Below the pieces are notes generated by a model. It had not been told where the DNA came from and did not search any database. It saw only the letters and a program-made list of their open reading frames with translations. Shown piece after piece: positions 16,784-25,179 of a stretch of 64,000 nt of DNA. The DNA comes from Chryseobacterium indologenes (GTDB taxonomy: Bacteria; Bacteroidota; Bacteroidia; Flavobacteriales; Weeksellaceae), in NCBI GenBank assembly GCA_001013295.1, contig LAZY01000016.1:1-64000 (forward strand), written 5' to 3'. Every line of letters begins with the position of its first letter. Position 1 is the stretch's first letter. Made by a program: the position numbers and the translations under genes.

Positions 16784-17047
16784 TTATTTTTTGTCATCAG
16801 AATGGTGCTTATTTTTTTCCCAGGCCTCTGAAGCCATTTCCTGGATTTCTTCCCAGACTTCCTTCGCAGATTTCTGTATGTGGGTCATAAAACCTTGTTT
16901 TGTAGCCTCCTGATTTTTGCTTTTCATATCATGAATGTAATCCTTCACCTGCTGAGAATAGCTTTCTACACTATACCCCGGGTTATTATGCAAATTCTTC
17001 TGAACATTACTGAAGTCATGGGATGACTTGAATCTATTCGTATCCAT
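16784..17047 (-). CDS. Small helical charged protein of unknown function
   Basis: An 87-residue soluble, probably all-helical protein rich in Lys, Glu and Gln (SAKEVWEEIQEMASEAWEK). The frame is open to a TTG at 17089, but the first ATG, at 17047 (MDTNRFKSS), is the likely start. No domain or signal is recognised. Amphipathic helices of this kind occur in small stress-related proteins, but nothing here proves such a role. It has its own terminator. Confidence 0.6.
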   Translation of the reverse strand: MDTNRFKSSHDFSNVQKNLHNNPGYSVESYSQQVKDYIHDMKSKNQEATKQGFMTHIQKSAKEVWEEIQEMASEAWEKNKHHSDDKK

Positions 17048-17259
17048 AATATTAAGATTTTTAGTGGTTGGGTCTTTAAGAAAGTCCAATTTTCATTCCG
17101 AACCGGATCCGGGAACTTATAAAAAACATTAAAGTGTATGAGCCGCAAAAACCACAAAGCTTATTTTTTTAAATACTTTTTATTTAATAAGGTAATTTCA
17201 GAATAATACTGTAACAGGAGTTCATAGAATCTTTCTGATGAAATAGGTTTTAATTTTTT

Positions 17260-17299
17260 GCCACGAATGAACGAATTTTTTATTAGTGTATTCGTAGCG
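17260..17299. repeat. Degenerate copy of the dispersed CCACGAAT inverted repeat
   Basis: GCCACGAATGAACGAAT is followed by TTTTT and ATTAGTGTATTCGTAGC, an imperfect version of the perfect inverted repeat at 9929-9970. It lies between two genes and has no coding content. Confidence 0.55.
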
Positions 17300-17339
17300 A
17301 AAAAATAAAAAATCTAAATTCAGATCAATGATTTAAAAC

Positions 17340-17384
17340 AACTGGTGTTTGAGACCAGTTGGTCTACCAGTTCCGTGATCCGGC
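17340..17384 (-). other. tRNA-Leu(CAA)-like 5' half, probable tRNA remnant
   Basis: On the minus strand GCCGGAT could form an acceptor 5' strand, GGAACTGGTAGACC matches the D-arm of leucine tRNAs, and CTGGT-CTCAAAC-ACCAG forms a 5-bp anticodon stem with a 7-nt loop whose positions 34-36 read CAA (Leu). After the anticodon arm the match stops: there is no long variable arm, no TTC-containing T-arm and no acceptor 3' strand. The following sequence is AT-rich with a weak hairpin and T-run. It lies 51 bp downstream of pcm. Most likely a truncated tRNA copy rather than a working tRNA. Confidence 0.5.
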
Positions 17385-17434
17385 TGTTATTTTTAAACCG
17401 GAATTTTATATTAATAGGTTAATCAGCCTACCTA

Positions 17435-18088
17435 CTATTGATTTGTATTTCCCAACATCGGAACAAATTTATAGGCTCCGAATTCTTCTTTTTCAAATTC
17501 TGTAGGACCTACTTTTGTAAATCTGTATAAAACCTGCTCATCTGTAGGACCCAATGGAATTACCATAATCCCCCCTACTTTCAGTTGCTTTAATAATTCT
17601 GTCGGTAAGGTTGATGCCCCGCAGGTAACGATAATTTTATCAAAGGGGGCAAAAGTGGGAAGTCCTGCAAAACCGTCTCCAAAGCTCTGAAATTTTGGGA
17701 ACAGATGAAGTTCTCTGAGTTTATTTTTTGAGAAATCAAACAGATCTTTCTGTCTTTCTACGGTGTATACATGAGCTTTCATTGCCATTAAAACAGCCGT
17801 CTGATAGCCACATCCGGTACCTATTTCCAATACTTTTTCGCTCGCTTTTACCCGCAAAAGTTCTGACTGTTCTGCTACTGTAGACGGATGCGAAATAGTC
17901 TGGTGCGCGAGAATCGGGAAAGCCCGGTCTTCATAAGCAAAGTCTTCAAAAATACTTTCGATGAAAAGGTGTCTCGGAACTTCATTCATTGCCGAAAGTA
18001 CATTTTCATCCGATATCCCGATTCTGTATCGGAGATATTCAACCAAATTCTTTCTTTTTCCTTTATGTACAAACGAATCACGCATCAT
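17435..18088 (-). CDS. pcm: Protein-L-isoaspartate O-methyltransferase
   Basis: A 217-residue cytoplasmic methyltransferase that uses S-adenosylmethionine to methylate isoaspartyl residues in damaged proteins, starting their repair. The substrate-side motif AHQTISHPSTVA matches the family QTISQP signature. The cofactor site VLEIGTGCGYQTA is at about 86-98. Further motifs are DKIIVTCGAS and LKQLKVGGIMVIPLG. Length equals the family norm. Two adjacent Met codons start the frame. Monocistronic. Confidence 0.93.
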   Translation of the reverse strand: MMRDSFVHKGKRKNLVEYLRYRIGISDENVLSAMNEVPRHLFIESIFEDFAYEDRAFPILAHQTISHPSTVAEQSELLRVKASEKVLEIGTGCGYQTAVLMAMKAHVYTVERQKDLFDFSKNKLRELHLFPKFQSFGDGFAGLPTFAPFDKIIVTCGASTLPTELLKQLKVGGIMVIPLGPTDEQVLYRFTKVGPTEFEKEEFGAYKFVPMLGNTNQ

Positions 18089-18239
18089 TATTTAGAGAGT
18101 AGTTATTAGGGGTTACTGCTATTAGTTTTACAAAAGTAACGAAACAAACTATACTGATCAACCCAAAGTCTGTTCGTTTTTTCCCTTTATATCAACAAAA
18201 AAATAAAACCGTCAAAAAATGAATGCTTTATCTTATTTT

Positions 18240-18902
18240 TCAATTCCATTTTATCTCTAAAGGTCCATAAAAATTGCTAACGGAATTATCGCCACATCTT
18301 TTTCTGACAAAAAAATTATACGTTGTCATTTTACTTAATCCTGAATAAACATGGCCTGAGGCTGTGAAATCTCCACTTATCGGTGGAACAGAGCTTGTCG
18401 TTAAGGCCGCTTCATAGGTAGAAACACCATCATTTTCCCAAGATACTTTAGCTTCAAAAGTAAAAGCAAGCGCTGAAGAAGTAGTTTTTGAATAACTGGC
18501 ATACACCGGGATTGAACAAATCGTCGTATTGGTAGGCAAAACACTTAAAGGCCCAGCCCAGTAGCTCCGTCCATTATCTGTTCCGCAATTTTTTCTTACA
18601 TAAAGGTCATATTTCTTATTTTTATACAAAGGAATACTATAGGAAGTACTGCTGGTTAAAGCCTTGGTTCCAGTTCCTAAAGAAAACCCCTGAACTCCAT
18701 ACTGAACTTCATAATGTCCCGAGTTCTGGCTGTTCGCATCATTCCAGGAAAATAAGTTATTCCCCTGTTCAAACTTCAGATTTGCCGGAGCTTCACATTT
18801 AGACGGATCTGTCTTCACCTCATCTTCTGCACTATCTCCTAATCCTAAACATCCTACAGTAAGTAATCCGCAGATGGATAAAATCGAAACTATTCTTTTC
18901 AT
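18240..18902 (-). CDS. Lipoprotein with two fibronectin III-like repeats
   Basis: A 220-residue lipoprotein: signal peptide with lipobox LTVGC, Cys18 being the acylation site. Two fibronectin III-like repeats follow (about 36-120 and 122-218). Each opens with C-A/S-P or C-S-I-P and ends in a pattern of the type YDLYVRKNCG or YNFFVRKRCG, giving a repeated RK-x-CG signature. Such repeats usually mediate binding at the cell surface. No sorting signal for T9SS is present. Ligand unknown. Confidence 0.75.
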   Translation of the reverse strand: MKRIVSILSICGLLTVGCLGLGDSAEDEVKTDPSKCEAPANLKFEQGNNLFSWNDANSQNSGHYEVQYGVQGFSLGTGTKALTSSTSYSIPLYKNKKYDLYVRKNCGTDNGRSYWAGPLSVLPTNTTICSIPVYASYSKTTSSALAFTFEAKVSWENDGVSTYEAALTTSSVPPISGDFTASGHVYSGLSKMTTYNFFVRKRCGDNSVSNFYGPLEIKWN

Positions 18903-19057
18903 GGTTGTTTTTTAGATCGTGAATTTACTGTAATTTCTTCAATGCACGGATGTCTTTTAATTTTAACTCTACTTATTTATTTTAAGTATATCCAAGTGAA
19001 AAGTCATGTATTTTTATAAATGTACATTCACTATATTTACAAAAATTTAATACAGCT

Positions 19058-20020
19058 ATGTTAAAAGCAGGTTTGGTAGGTGCCGGACACTTGGGAAAAA
19101 TACACTTAAAACTCCTTAATCAGTCAGATCGATACGAGTTTGTAGGTTTCCATGATAAGGATGTTGAAAACGGAAAAAAATTAGAAGCCGAATTCGGATA
19201 TAAATATTTTGAAAATTTTGATGAATTGCTGGAGCAGATCGATATGCTGGACATTGTCACCCCAACAATTTATCATTATGATTATGCTTTAAAAGCAATT
19301 GAAAAAGGCCTTCACTTCTTTATTGAAAAACCGGTTACCCAGACTCTTGAACAGGCAGAAGAGATCCTTCGTTTATGCCAGGAAAAAGGAATCAAAGCAC
19401 AGGTAGGACACGTTGAAAGATATAATCCGGCTTTTATTGCCACTAAGGAGTACATCAGCAATCCTATGTTCATTGAAATCCACAGACTGGCTGAATTTAA
19501 CCCACGTGGAACGGATGTTTCCGTAGTACTGGACCTTATGATCCATGATCTGGATATTCTATTAAGTATTGCCAAATCTAAGGTGAAGAACATCCATGCA
19601 AGTGGTGTTTGTATAGTAAGCAAAACCCCTGATATTGCCAATGCAAGGATAGAGTTTGAAAACGGATGTGTTGCCAATCTTACGACTTCCAGAATCTCTA
19701 TGAAAGCCATGAGAAAAAGCAGATTCTTCCAGAAAGATGCCTATATTTCCGTTGATTTCCTTGAGAAAAAAGCAGAAGTCATCAGAATGAAGGATGCACC
19801 GGAACATCCTACTCCATTTGATATGATCATTGAAAATGCTGAAGGAGAAAAAAATCAGATCCTGTTTGAATATCCGAATATTCAGCCTAACAATGCAATT
19901 CTGGATGAACTGAACTCTTTCGCAGATGCGATTACAGGTGATAAGAATGTAGAAGTTTCTCTTGAGGACGGAACTGAAGCTCTGAAAGTAGCCTTAGAAA
20001 TTATGAAACTTATCAGTTAA
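19058..20020 (+). CDS. Gfo/Idh/MocA-family oxidoreductase
   Basis: A 320-residue NAD(P)-dependent sugar-type dehydrogenase. The N-terminal Rossmann motif is GLVGAGHLGKIHLK. FFIEKPVTQ contains the family EKP motif with the catalytic Lys. GHVERYNPA and the IHDLDI segment belong to the C-terminal substrate domain. Members oxidise or epimerise sugars, inositols or UDP-sugar acids; the GHVERYNP form is common in a Bacteroidota branch of unknown substrate. The lipoprotein gene at 20022 follows after a 1-bp gap, so the two are probably co-translated. Confidence 0.85.
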   Translation: MLKAGLVGAGHLGKIHLKLLNQSDRYEFVGFHDKDVENGKKLEAEFGYKYFENFDELLEQIDMLDIVTPTIYHYDYALKAIEKGLHFFIEKPVTQTLEQAEEILRLCQEKGIKAQVGHVERYNPAFIATKEYISNPMFIEIHRLAEFNPRGTDVSVVLDLMIHDLDILLSIAKSKVKNIHASGVCIVSKTPDIANARIEFENGCVANLTTSRISMKAMRKSRFFQKDAYISVDFLEKKAEVIRMKDAPEHPTPFDMIIENAEGEKNQILFEYPNIQPNNAILDELNSFADAITGDKNVEVSLEDGTEALKVALEIMKLIS

Positions 20021-20021
20021 C

Positions 20022-20759
20022 ATGAAAATACGGTCTGCTTTATTGTTTTTAGCAGCCATCACAGTGCTATCTTGTAATCAGAAGAAAAATGGTTACGAGA
20101 TAGATTGTGATTATCAGAAAAAACAAGCTCAGAATGACTTCAATTATAAGAACTATACCTGGACTCTCTTTTCAGGGCTAGGCTATGATTATCTGGGCGA
20201 AGCAGAATTTAAAATACTTCTGAATCAAAATCACATCAAGACCAAAGACCTCTCTCTATCCTGCGAAAGGTACCCAAATGACAAGTATGATAACTGCTGG
20301 GAAACTGAGATGAACAGACTCATTAAAAAAAAGTTTGGAAACGATTTCATAGACTCTTTACGATCTGTTGCAAAACAGAACTTTATAAAAAATCACCCGG
20401 AAGAAGTTTTTTCTTACGAACAATGTGATCAGACTTCCCGTTATCCTCATTCTACCATATATAATCAGTTTGATAAAATTCGGTCTGATTATTTTTCAAA
20501 GTACCCGGTTCCCAAACAATATCTAAAAAAAAACGAAGAATATTACTCTTATACTTCAGCAAGTTTTATTCTTTCTAAAACCGGAGAAATTAAAGATTTA
20601 TCAATAGAAAGCGAGTTTCAAAACAAAAAAAACAATATATTTGAACAACAATTCAATAAACAGTTGAAAGATTTTGTTTTACATACACAATGGATTCCTG
20701 CCAGAATAAGTGGTCTGAATGTAGACTCTTATTATGATGTTTCGGTTCATTATGACTAA
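20022..20759 (+). CDS. Lipoprotein of unknown function
   Basis: A 245-residue lipoprotein (lipobox VLSC, Cys18), followed directly by an Asn-Gln-Lys-rich start. The mature part is hydrophilic, with several Cys and Tyr residues and a C-terminal segment (SFILSKTGEIKDLSIE, WIPARISGLNVDSYYDVSV) reminiscent of a TonB C-terminal-type or energy-transducer-like beta domain. That resemblance is weak. It begins 1 bp after the oxidoreductase stop, so it is co-transcribed. Confidence 0.7.
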   Translation: MKIRSALLFLAAITVLSCNQKKNGYEIDCDYQKKQAQNDFNYKNYTWTLFSGLGYDYLGEAEFKILLNQNHIKTKDLSLSCERYPNDKYDNCWETEMNRLIKKKFGNDFIDSLRSVAKQNFIKNHPEEVFSYEQCDQTSRYPHSTIYNQFDKIRSDYFSKYPVPKQYLKKNEEYYSYTSASFILSKTGEIKDLSIESEFQNKKNNIFEQQFNKQLKDFVLHTQWIPARISGLNVDSYYDVSVHYD

Positions 20760-20799
20760 ACCTTAAGTACTTTTCCCTATTATTTAAAATCAAACCACT

Positions 20800-22530
20800 A
20801 TGAAAAAAGCCATTCTATTCTCTACTTTATTATTGTCTCAATTTGGGACATCACAATTATTAAAAACCTCTGGTCAGAAAATCGTTAATGATAAAGGTGA
20901 AAATATTCAATTGCGGGGTCTTGGCCTGGGTGGTTGGATGCTTCAGGAAGGATATATGCTGAAAACAGCAGATTTTGCTGGTCCGCAATACAAGATTAAG
21001 GAAAAAATAGCTGACCTGATTGGAGAAAACGGAATGCAGGCGTTTTACAAAGCTTATCTGAAGAATGGAATTACAAAACAGGATATTGATTTTCTGGCAA
21101 AAGCCGGATTCAACTCTATAAGGCTTCCTATGCATTATAATCTGTACACCCTTCCCATAGAAAAAGAAGCCGTAAAAGGTAAAGATACCTGGCTTGAAGA
21201 AGGTTTTAAAATGACGGATGATTTGCTTCAATGGTGCAAGGACAATAAGGTTTATCTGATCCTTGATCTTCACGCTGCTCCTGGAGGGCAAGGAAATGAT
21301 GCCAACATCTCTGATAATGATAAGTCTAAGCCATCCCTTTGGGAAAGTGAGGAGAACAAAAGAAAAACCATAGCACTTTGGAAAAAGCTTGCTGACCGTT
21401 ACAAAAACGAACCGTGGATTGGCGGATACGACATCATCAATGAGCCCAACATCAATTTTACAGGAAAAAATCCTAACGGTACAGACGAAATGTCGAATGC
21501 TCCGCTATGGAAATTACAAAAAGATATTACTGCTGCAATTCGGGAAGTCGACCAGAAGCATATCATTTTCATTGAAGGAAATGGCTGGGGGAACAATTAC
21601 AACGGTTTACCATCGATCTGGGATAAGAATATGGCGTTCAGCTTCCATAAGTACTGGAATTACAATGATGATGCAACCATACAGTTTGCATTGGATCTAA
21701 AGGAAAAGTACAATATCCCGATCTGGCTGGGAGAAACCGGGGAAAATTCCAATGTGTGGTTTACAGAGCTTATTCAACTGCTGAATAAACACAACATCGG
21801 CTATGCTTTCTGGCCTATGAAAAAGATTGATAATATTGCAGGAATTACCAATGTAAAAACCACTCCTGAGTACGAAAAGTTATTGAATTTCTGGAAGAAT
21901 GGCGGTGAAAAACCTTCAAAAGAATATGCTGAAAAGGCTCTGATGCAAATTGCCGACAATTATAAATTCAGCAATGTAGAAATTAAGAAAGATGTTATTG
22001 ATGCCATGTTCAGACAGACAACCGACGATTCTGCAAAGCCTTTCAAAAATCATCAGATTCCCGGGAGAGTATTTGCTTCGGAATATGATCTGGGAAGAAT
22101 AGGCTCGGCTTATATGGATAAGGATTTTATCAATCTTTGGGTAAGTGATCCGGCTAAAAGATCGGAATGGAATTTTGGCCAGCAAATGAGAAATGACGGC
22201 GTTGACATTTATCCATGCAGCGATAAGATTACCAACCAATATTATGTAGGGAAAACAGAAACCGGCGAATGGCTTCAGTATACGATCTATTCCAAAACAG
22301 ATAAAAGCTACACGTTTGATATAAGATATGCCGCTGCAAATGATTCAAAAATAAAAATTGAAACAGCTTCCGGGAAAACTTTAGCAGAAGTATCTTTACT
22401 GTCCACTGGAGGAAATGAAAGCTGGAAAACGGTTTCGGTAAAAAACATCAATCTCCAGAAAGGTGAAAACAGAATCAGAATCATCTTTGAAAATGATGGG
22501 GTAAACCTGAATTATTTTGAAGTAAAGTAA
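20800..22530 (+). CDS. GH5 glycoside hydrolase with C-terminal CBM6-like domain
   Basis: A 576-residue secreted glycosidase. The signal peptide ends about residue 19. The GH5 barrel (about 25-360) shows the RLPMHY segment, DLHAAPGGQ, the acid/base Glu215 in DIINEPN, and the nucleophile Glu312 in WLGETGEN. A linker helix region precedes a beta-sandwich (about 435-576; GEWLQYTIY, YTFDIRYAA, GENRIRIIFENDGVNLNYFEV) typical of CBM6. The form resembles beta-glucanases acting on beta-1,3 or mixed glucans; specificity is inferred only. It is not part of a SusCD locus here. Confidence 0.85.
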   Translation: MKKAILFSTLLLSQFGTSQLLKTSGQKIVNDKGENIQLRGLGLGGWMLQEGYMLKTADFAGPQYKIKEKIADLIGENGMQAFYKAYLKNGITKQDIDFLAKAGFNSIRLPMHYNLYTLPIEKEAVKGKDTWLEEGFKMTDDLLQWCKDNKVYLILDLHAAPGGQGNDANISDNDKSKPSLWESEENKRKTIALWKKLADRYKNEPWIGGYDIINEPNINFTGKNPNGTDEMSNAPLWKLQKDITAAIREVDQKHIIFIEGNGWGNNYNGLPSIWDKNMAFSFHKYWNYNDDATIQFALDLKEKYNIPIWLGETGENSNVWFTELIQLLNKHNIGYAFWPMKKIDNIAGITNVKTTPEYEKLLNFWKNGGEKPSKEYAEKALMQIADNYKFSNVEIKKDVIDAMFRQTTDDSAKPFKNHQIPGRVFASEYDLGRIGSAYMDKDFINLWVSDPAKRSEWNFGQQMRNDGVDIYPCSDKITNQYYVGKTETGEWLQYTIYSKTDKSYTFDIRYAAANDSKIKIETASGKTLAEVSLLSTGGNESWKTVSVKNINLQKGENRIRIIFENDGVNLNYFEVK

Positions 22531-22550
22531 CCAGAAATATCTTAAATTGC

Positions 22551-22579
22551 AAATCCCTTTTAGCTCTTAAAAGGGATTT
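22551..22579. terminator. Intrinsic terminator after GH5 gene
   Basis: A perfect 11-bp stem (AAATCCCTTTT / AAAAGGGATTT) with a 7-nt loop lies 20 bp after the GH5 stop and 18 bp before the beta-lactamase start, separating the two transcripts. Confidence 0.75.
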
Positions 22580-22597
22580 CTTATTAACCTAGTTATT

Positions 22598-23476
22598 ATG
22601 AAAAAAATTGCCTTTCTACTTCTAATGGTTTCAGCATGGTCTGCTGGCCAAAATAAAGCTTTAGATAACAAGATCAATGCTGTTATTAAAGATAAAAAAG
22701 CGACGGTAGGAGTTTCCGTTCTGGGATTCGAAAATAATTTCACCTATGATAAAAACGGAGATAAAAAACTTCCTATGTTAAGTGTTTTCAAATTCCATCT
22801 GGCTTGTACTGTACTGAATCTGGCTGATAAAGGAAAGCTTTCTACTGACCAAAAAATTTTGATCAAAAAAGAAGATTTGCTTGAAAATACTTGGTCTCCG
22901 TTACGCGAAAAATACCCTAACGGAAATATTGAACTTTCTTTGGGCGAAATTATTGACTATACCGTTTCCAAAAGTGATAACAACACTTGTGACCTCCTTT
23001 TAAGACTTATAGGCGGGCCACAAGCAGTACAGCATTTTATGAATTCTAAAGGAGTCAAAAACCTACAGATCAAATACAATGAGAATGATATGCATAAAGA
23101 CTGGAAAACTCAATATGGGAATTACAGCACTACCCATTCTGCTGTGGATTTATTGAAAAAATTCTATGATGGCAAAATAATTTCTAAAAAATCGACGGAC
23201 TTCTTAATGCAAATCATGTTGGGAACAACTACGGGAACTAATAAAATTGTTGCCCAATTACCCAAAGGTACCCCGGTTGCCCATAAAACAGGTTCCTCTG
23301 GGAAATATGACAAAAATCTCACTGTAGCAGAAAATGATATGGGAATCATTACATTACCCAATGGAAAACATTATGCCATTGCTGTCTTTGTAAATAATTC
23401 AACAGAGTCTGATGAAGTCAATACTAAGATGGTTGCTGATATTTCTAAGATCGTCTGGGATAATTTTAATAAATAA
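22598..23476 (+). CDS. bla: Class A (subclass A2) beta-lactamase
   Basis: A 292-residue periplasmic serine beta-lactamase that hydrolyses beta-lactam antibiotics. Signal peptide about 1-18 (ending AGQ). Active-site motifs are Ser62-x-x-Lys65 in LSVFKF, Ser126-Asp127-Asn128 in SKSDNNT, Glu162 in YNENDMH, and Lys230-Thr-Gly in HKTGSSG. The MHKDW...QYGNYST region is typical of subclass A2, as in the CIA and CGA enzymes of Chryseobacterium and related CepA/PER enzymes. No mobile element or regulator is adjacent, so it looks intrinsic. Spectrum cannot be judged from sequence alone. Confidence 0.92.
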   Translation: MKKIAFLLLMVSAWSAGQNKALDNKINAVIKDKKATVGVSVLGFENNFTYDKNGDKKLPMLSVFKFHLACTVLNLADKGKLSTDQKILIKKEDLLENTWSPLREKYPNGNIELSLGEIIDYTVSKSDNNTCDLLLRLIGGPQAVQHFMNSKGVKNLQIKYNENDMHKDWKTQYGNYSTTHSAVDLLKKFYDGKIISKKSTDFLMQIMLGTTTGTNKIVAQLPKGTPVAHKTGSSGKYDKNLTVAENDMGIITLPNGKHYAIAVFVNNSTESDEVNTKMVADISKIVWDNFNK

Positions 23477-23520
23477 AATAATAAGCTTAATTTTAGCGCA
23501 GAGAATTGAGTTCACTATTT

Positions 23521-23931
23521 ATGAAAAAAGGAATCGCAGCAGTGGCTGTATTTTGTTTTGCATTTTTCTTTTCACAGAAGAATCAAAAGTACCTGGAGAT
23601 CAGCTATGGCAGTGTATGCTGTGGTCCGCCATCTGAAAAACCCGTCATCAGTTACCTGAAAGAGTTTAAGAAAAAGAATCAGATCAAAACCCTGGAAATC
23701 CTCCAACAGAGAGGCCTGGGAAAAGAAGGTGAATTTTCTTTGTATGTGGGAACGGATTACCTGACTTCCAATCAAAAGAAACGTCTTGTACGAGGACTTA
23801 TGGCCACGGTTTCCAATCAGAATAATAATAAAAAACAGGACAGTAACGGAATGGTCAGTTTTGATTCTGCAGCAGTGGTGTCTCAATCGGATCTTATGAA
23901 TGCAAAAAATTTAACTATCTATAAAAAATAA
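23521..23931 (+). CDS. Small secreted protein with Cys-Cys motif
   Basis: A 136-residue protein with a signal peptide (about 1-18, ending FFSQ). Near the mature N-terminus stands GSVCCGPP, followed by a charged helical part. No known domain. The frame is open back to a TTG at 23506, but the ATG at 23521 begins a typical MKKG signal. It lies 9 bp before the hydroxyacyl-CoA dehydrogenase gene, so they may be co-transcribed, though a functional link is not evident. Confidence 0.65.
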   Translation: MKKGIAAVAVFCFAFFFSQKNQKYLEISYGSVCCGPPSEKPVISYLKEFKKKNQIKTLEILQQRGLGKEGEFSLYVGTDYLTSNQKKRLVRGLMATVSNQNNNKKQDSNGMVSFDSAAVVSQSDLMNAKNLTIYKK

Positions 23932-23940
23932 AAGAAAAAA

Positions 23941-24834
23941 ATGATTAAAAACATTGTTGTTATCGGAGCGGGAACCATGGGGAATGGTATTGCACATACT
24001 TTTGCACAAAGTGGTTTTAAAGTAAATCTTGTAGATGTATCTCAGGAAGCTTTGGACAGAGGCCTGAAAACCATTACGACCAATCTTGACAGAATCATTG
24101 CAAAGGGAAATCTTACTGAAGAGCAAAAAGCTGAAACATTAGGAAATATTACAACTTTTACAGCGCTTAATGATGCCGTAGGATCAGCTGATCTTATTGT
24201 AGAAGCTGCTACTGAAAATCTGGACCTTAAATTAAAGATTTTCGGACAGATGGATGAGCTGGCTCCTACTGATTGTATCCTTGCCACCAATACCTCTTCT
24301 ATTTCGATCACAAAGATCGCCGCTGCAACAAAAAGAGCAGATAAAGTGATCGGAATGCACTTTATGAATCCTGTGCCTATTATGAAGCTTGTGGAGATCA
24401 TCAAAGGGTATTCTACTTCTAAAGAAACTTTCAGTGCGATCTATGAAATGAGCAAAACTTTAGGTAAAGTTCCGGTAGAGGTTAACGACTATCCTGGTTT
24501 TGTTGCCAACAGAATTCTAATGCCAATGATCAACGAATCTATTGAAACCCTTTATAACGGAGTGGCTGGCGTAGAAGAGATTGATACGGTAATGAAATTA
24601 GGAATGGCACATCCAATGGGACCTCTTCAGCTTGCAGACTTTATCGGTCTGGATGTATGCCTTGCCATCCTTAATGTAATGTACGATGGTTTCAAAAATC
24701 CTAAGTATGCTCCAAACCCACTTCTTGTAAACATGGTGACAGCCGGGAAACTGGGTGTAAAATCAGGAGAGGGCTTCTACGATTATTCTGAGAGCAAAAA
24801 AGCTGAAAAAGTTTCAAAAATGTTTTTGAAGTAA
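23941..24834 (+). CDS. hbd: 3-hydroxybutyryl-CoA / 3-hydroxyacyl-CoA dehydrogenase
   Basis: A 297-residue cytoplasmic enzyme that interconverts 3-hydroxyacyl-CoA and 3-oxoacyl-CoA with NAD(P). The Rossmann motif is GAGTMGNGIAHTFAQ near the N-terminus. The catalytic segment is IGMHFMNPVPIMKLVEI, with His at about 140 and Glu at about 152, then DYPGFVANRILMP leads into the C-terminal helical domain, with LGMAHPMGPLQLADFIGLD. Size matches single-function Hbd/PaaH rather than FadB fusions. Substrate chain length and pathway (butyrate or phenylacetate) are open. Confidence 0.92.
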   Translation: MIKNIVVIGAGTMGNGIAHTFAQSGFKVNLVDVSQEALDRGLKTITTNLDRIIAKGNLTEEQKAETLGNITTFTALNDAVGSADLIVEAATENLDLKLKIFGQMDELAPTDCILATNTSSISITKIAAATKRADKVIGMHFMNPVPIMKLVEIIKGYSTSKETFSAIYEMSKTLGKVPVEVNDYPGFVANRILMPMINESIETLYNGVAGVEEIDTVMKLGMAHPMGPLQLADFIGLDVCLAILNVMYDGFKNPKYAPNPLLVNMVTAGKLGVKSGEGFYDYSESKKAEKVSKMFLK

Positions 24835-24855
24835 TCTTAAATCAATAATTTTATT

Positions 24856-24863
24856 TATCTTTG
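24856..24863 (+). promoter_or_regulatory. Candidate -7 promoter box
   Basis: TATCTTTG matches the Bacteroidota -7 consensus TANNTTTG, 22 bp before the start at 24886. No TTTG at the usual -33 spacing was seen. Confidence 0.35.
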
Positions 24864-24885
24864 AGAAAGTTAAAACATTAAAAAA

Positions 24886-25125
24886 ATGAAATTACCAAAG
24901 TTTTTATTAGCAGATAATTCGGAATTTCCAGAAGATCTATTCGTAGTTCATACAGAATATCCAAGATTTATCCTAAACGTTGAAGAAGAAGAAGTTGAGT
25001 GGTTAGATGATCTTGAAGGTGATGATGAAGAAACGATGGCAGACGAAGCTACGAAAGTGGTAGAAGCAGCATTCAAATGGTGCGATGAAGAGTTGGCTAA
25101 GTACGACGAAGAAGAGGAAGATTAA
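24886..25125 (+). CDS. Small acidic conserved protein of unknown function
   Basis: A 79-residue acidic protein with a mostly hydrophobic first third (MKLPKFLLADNSEF, LFVVHTEYPRFILNV) and an Asp/Glu-rich tail. It has no signal peptide. Small proteins of this pattern are conserved in Bacteroidota without assigned role. It has its own -7-like box and a strong bidirectional terminator, so it is a single-gene unit. Confidence 0.75.
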   Translation: MKLPKFLLADNSEFPEDLFVVHTEYPRFILNVEEEEVEWLDDLEGDDEETMADEATKVVEAAFKWCDEELAKYDEEEED

Positions 25126-25142
25126 TAATAGTCTAAACATAA

Positions 25143-25169
25143 AAAAGGAACTCAGATTGAGTTCCTTTT
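25143..25169. terminator. Bidirectional intrinsic terminator
   Basis: A perfect 12-bp stem (AAAAGGAACTCA / TGAGTTCCTTTT) with a 3-nt loop lies between the convergent genes ending at 25125 and 25180. Confidence 0.88.
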
Positions 25170-25179
25170 GTTTTTTATC

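Larger units (their letters stand above)
17048..17434. other. Intergenic stretch with dispersed repeat and tRNA-like fragment
   Basis: No protein gene is credible. The stretch contains a degenerate copy of the dispersed CCACGAAT inverted repeat (17260-17299) and, on the minus strand just downstream of pcm, a tRNA-Leu(CAA)-like 5' half (17340-17384) followed by a T-rich tract. Confidence 0.6.

Noticed and set aside
17260..17299. Terminator of pcm
   Set aside because: Imperfect stem belonging to the dispersed CCACGAAT repeat family, and too far from the pcm stop.
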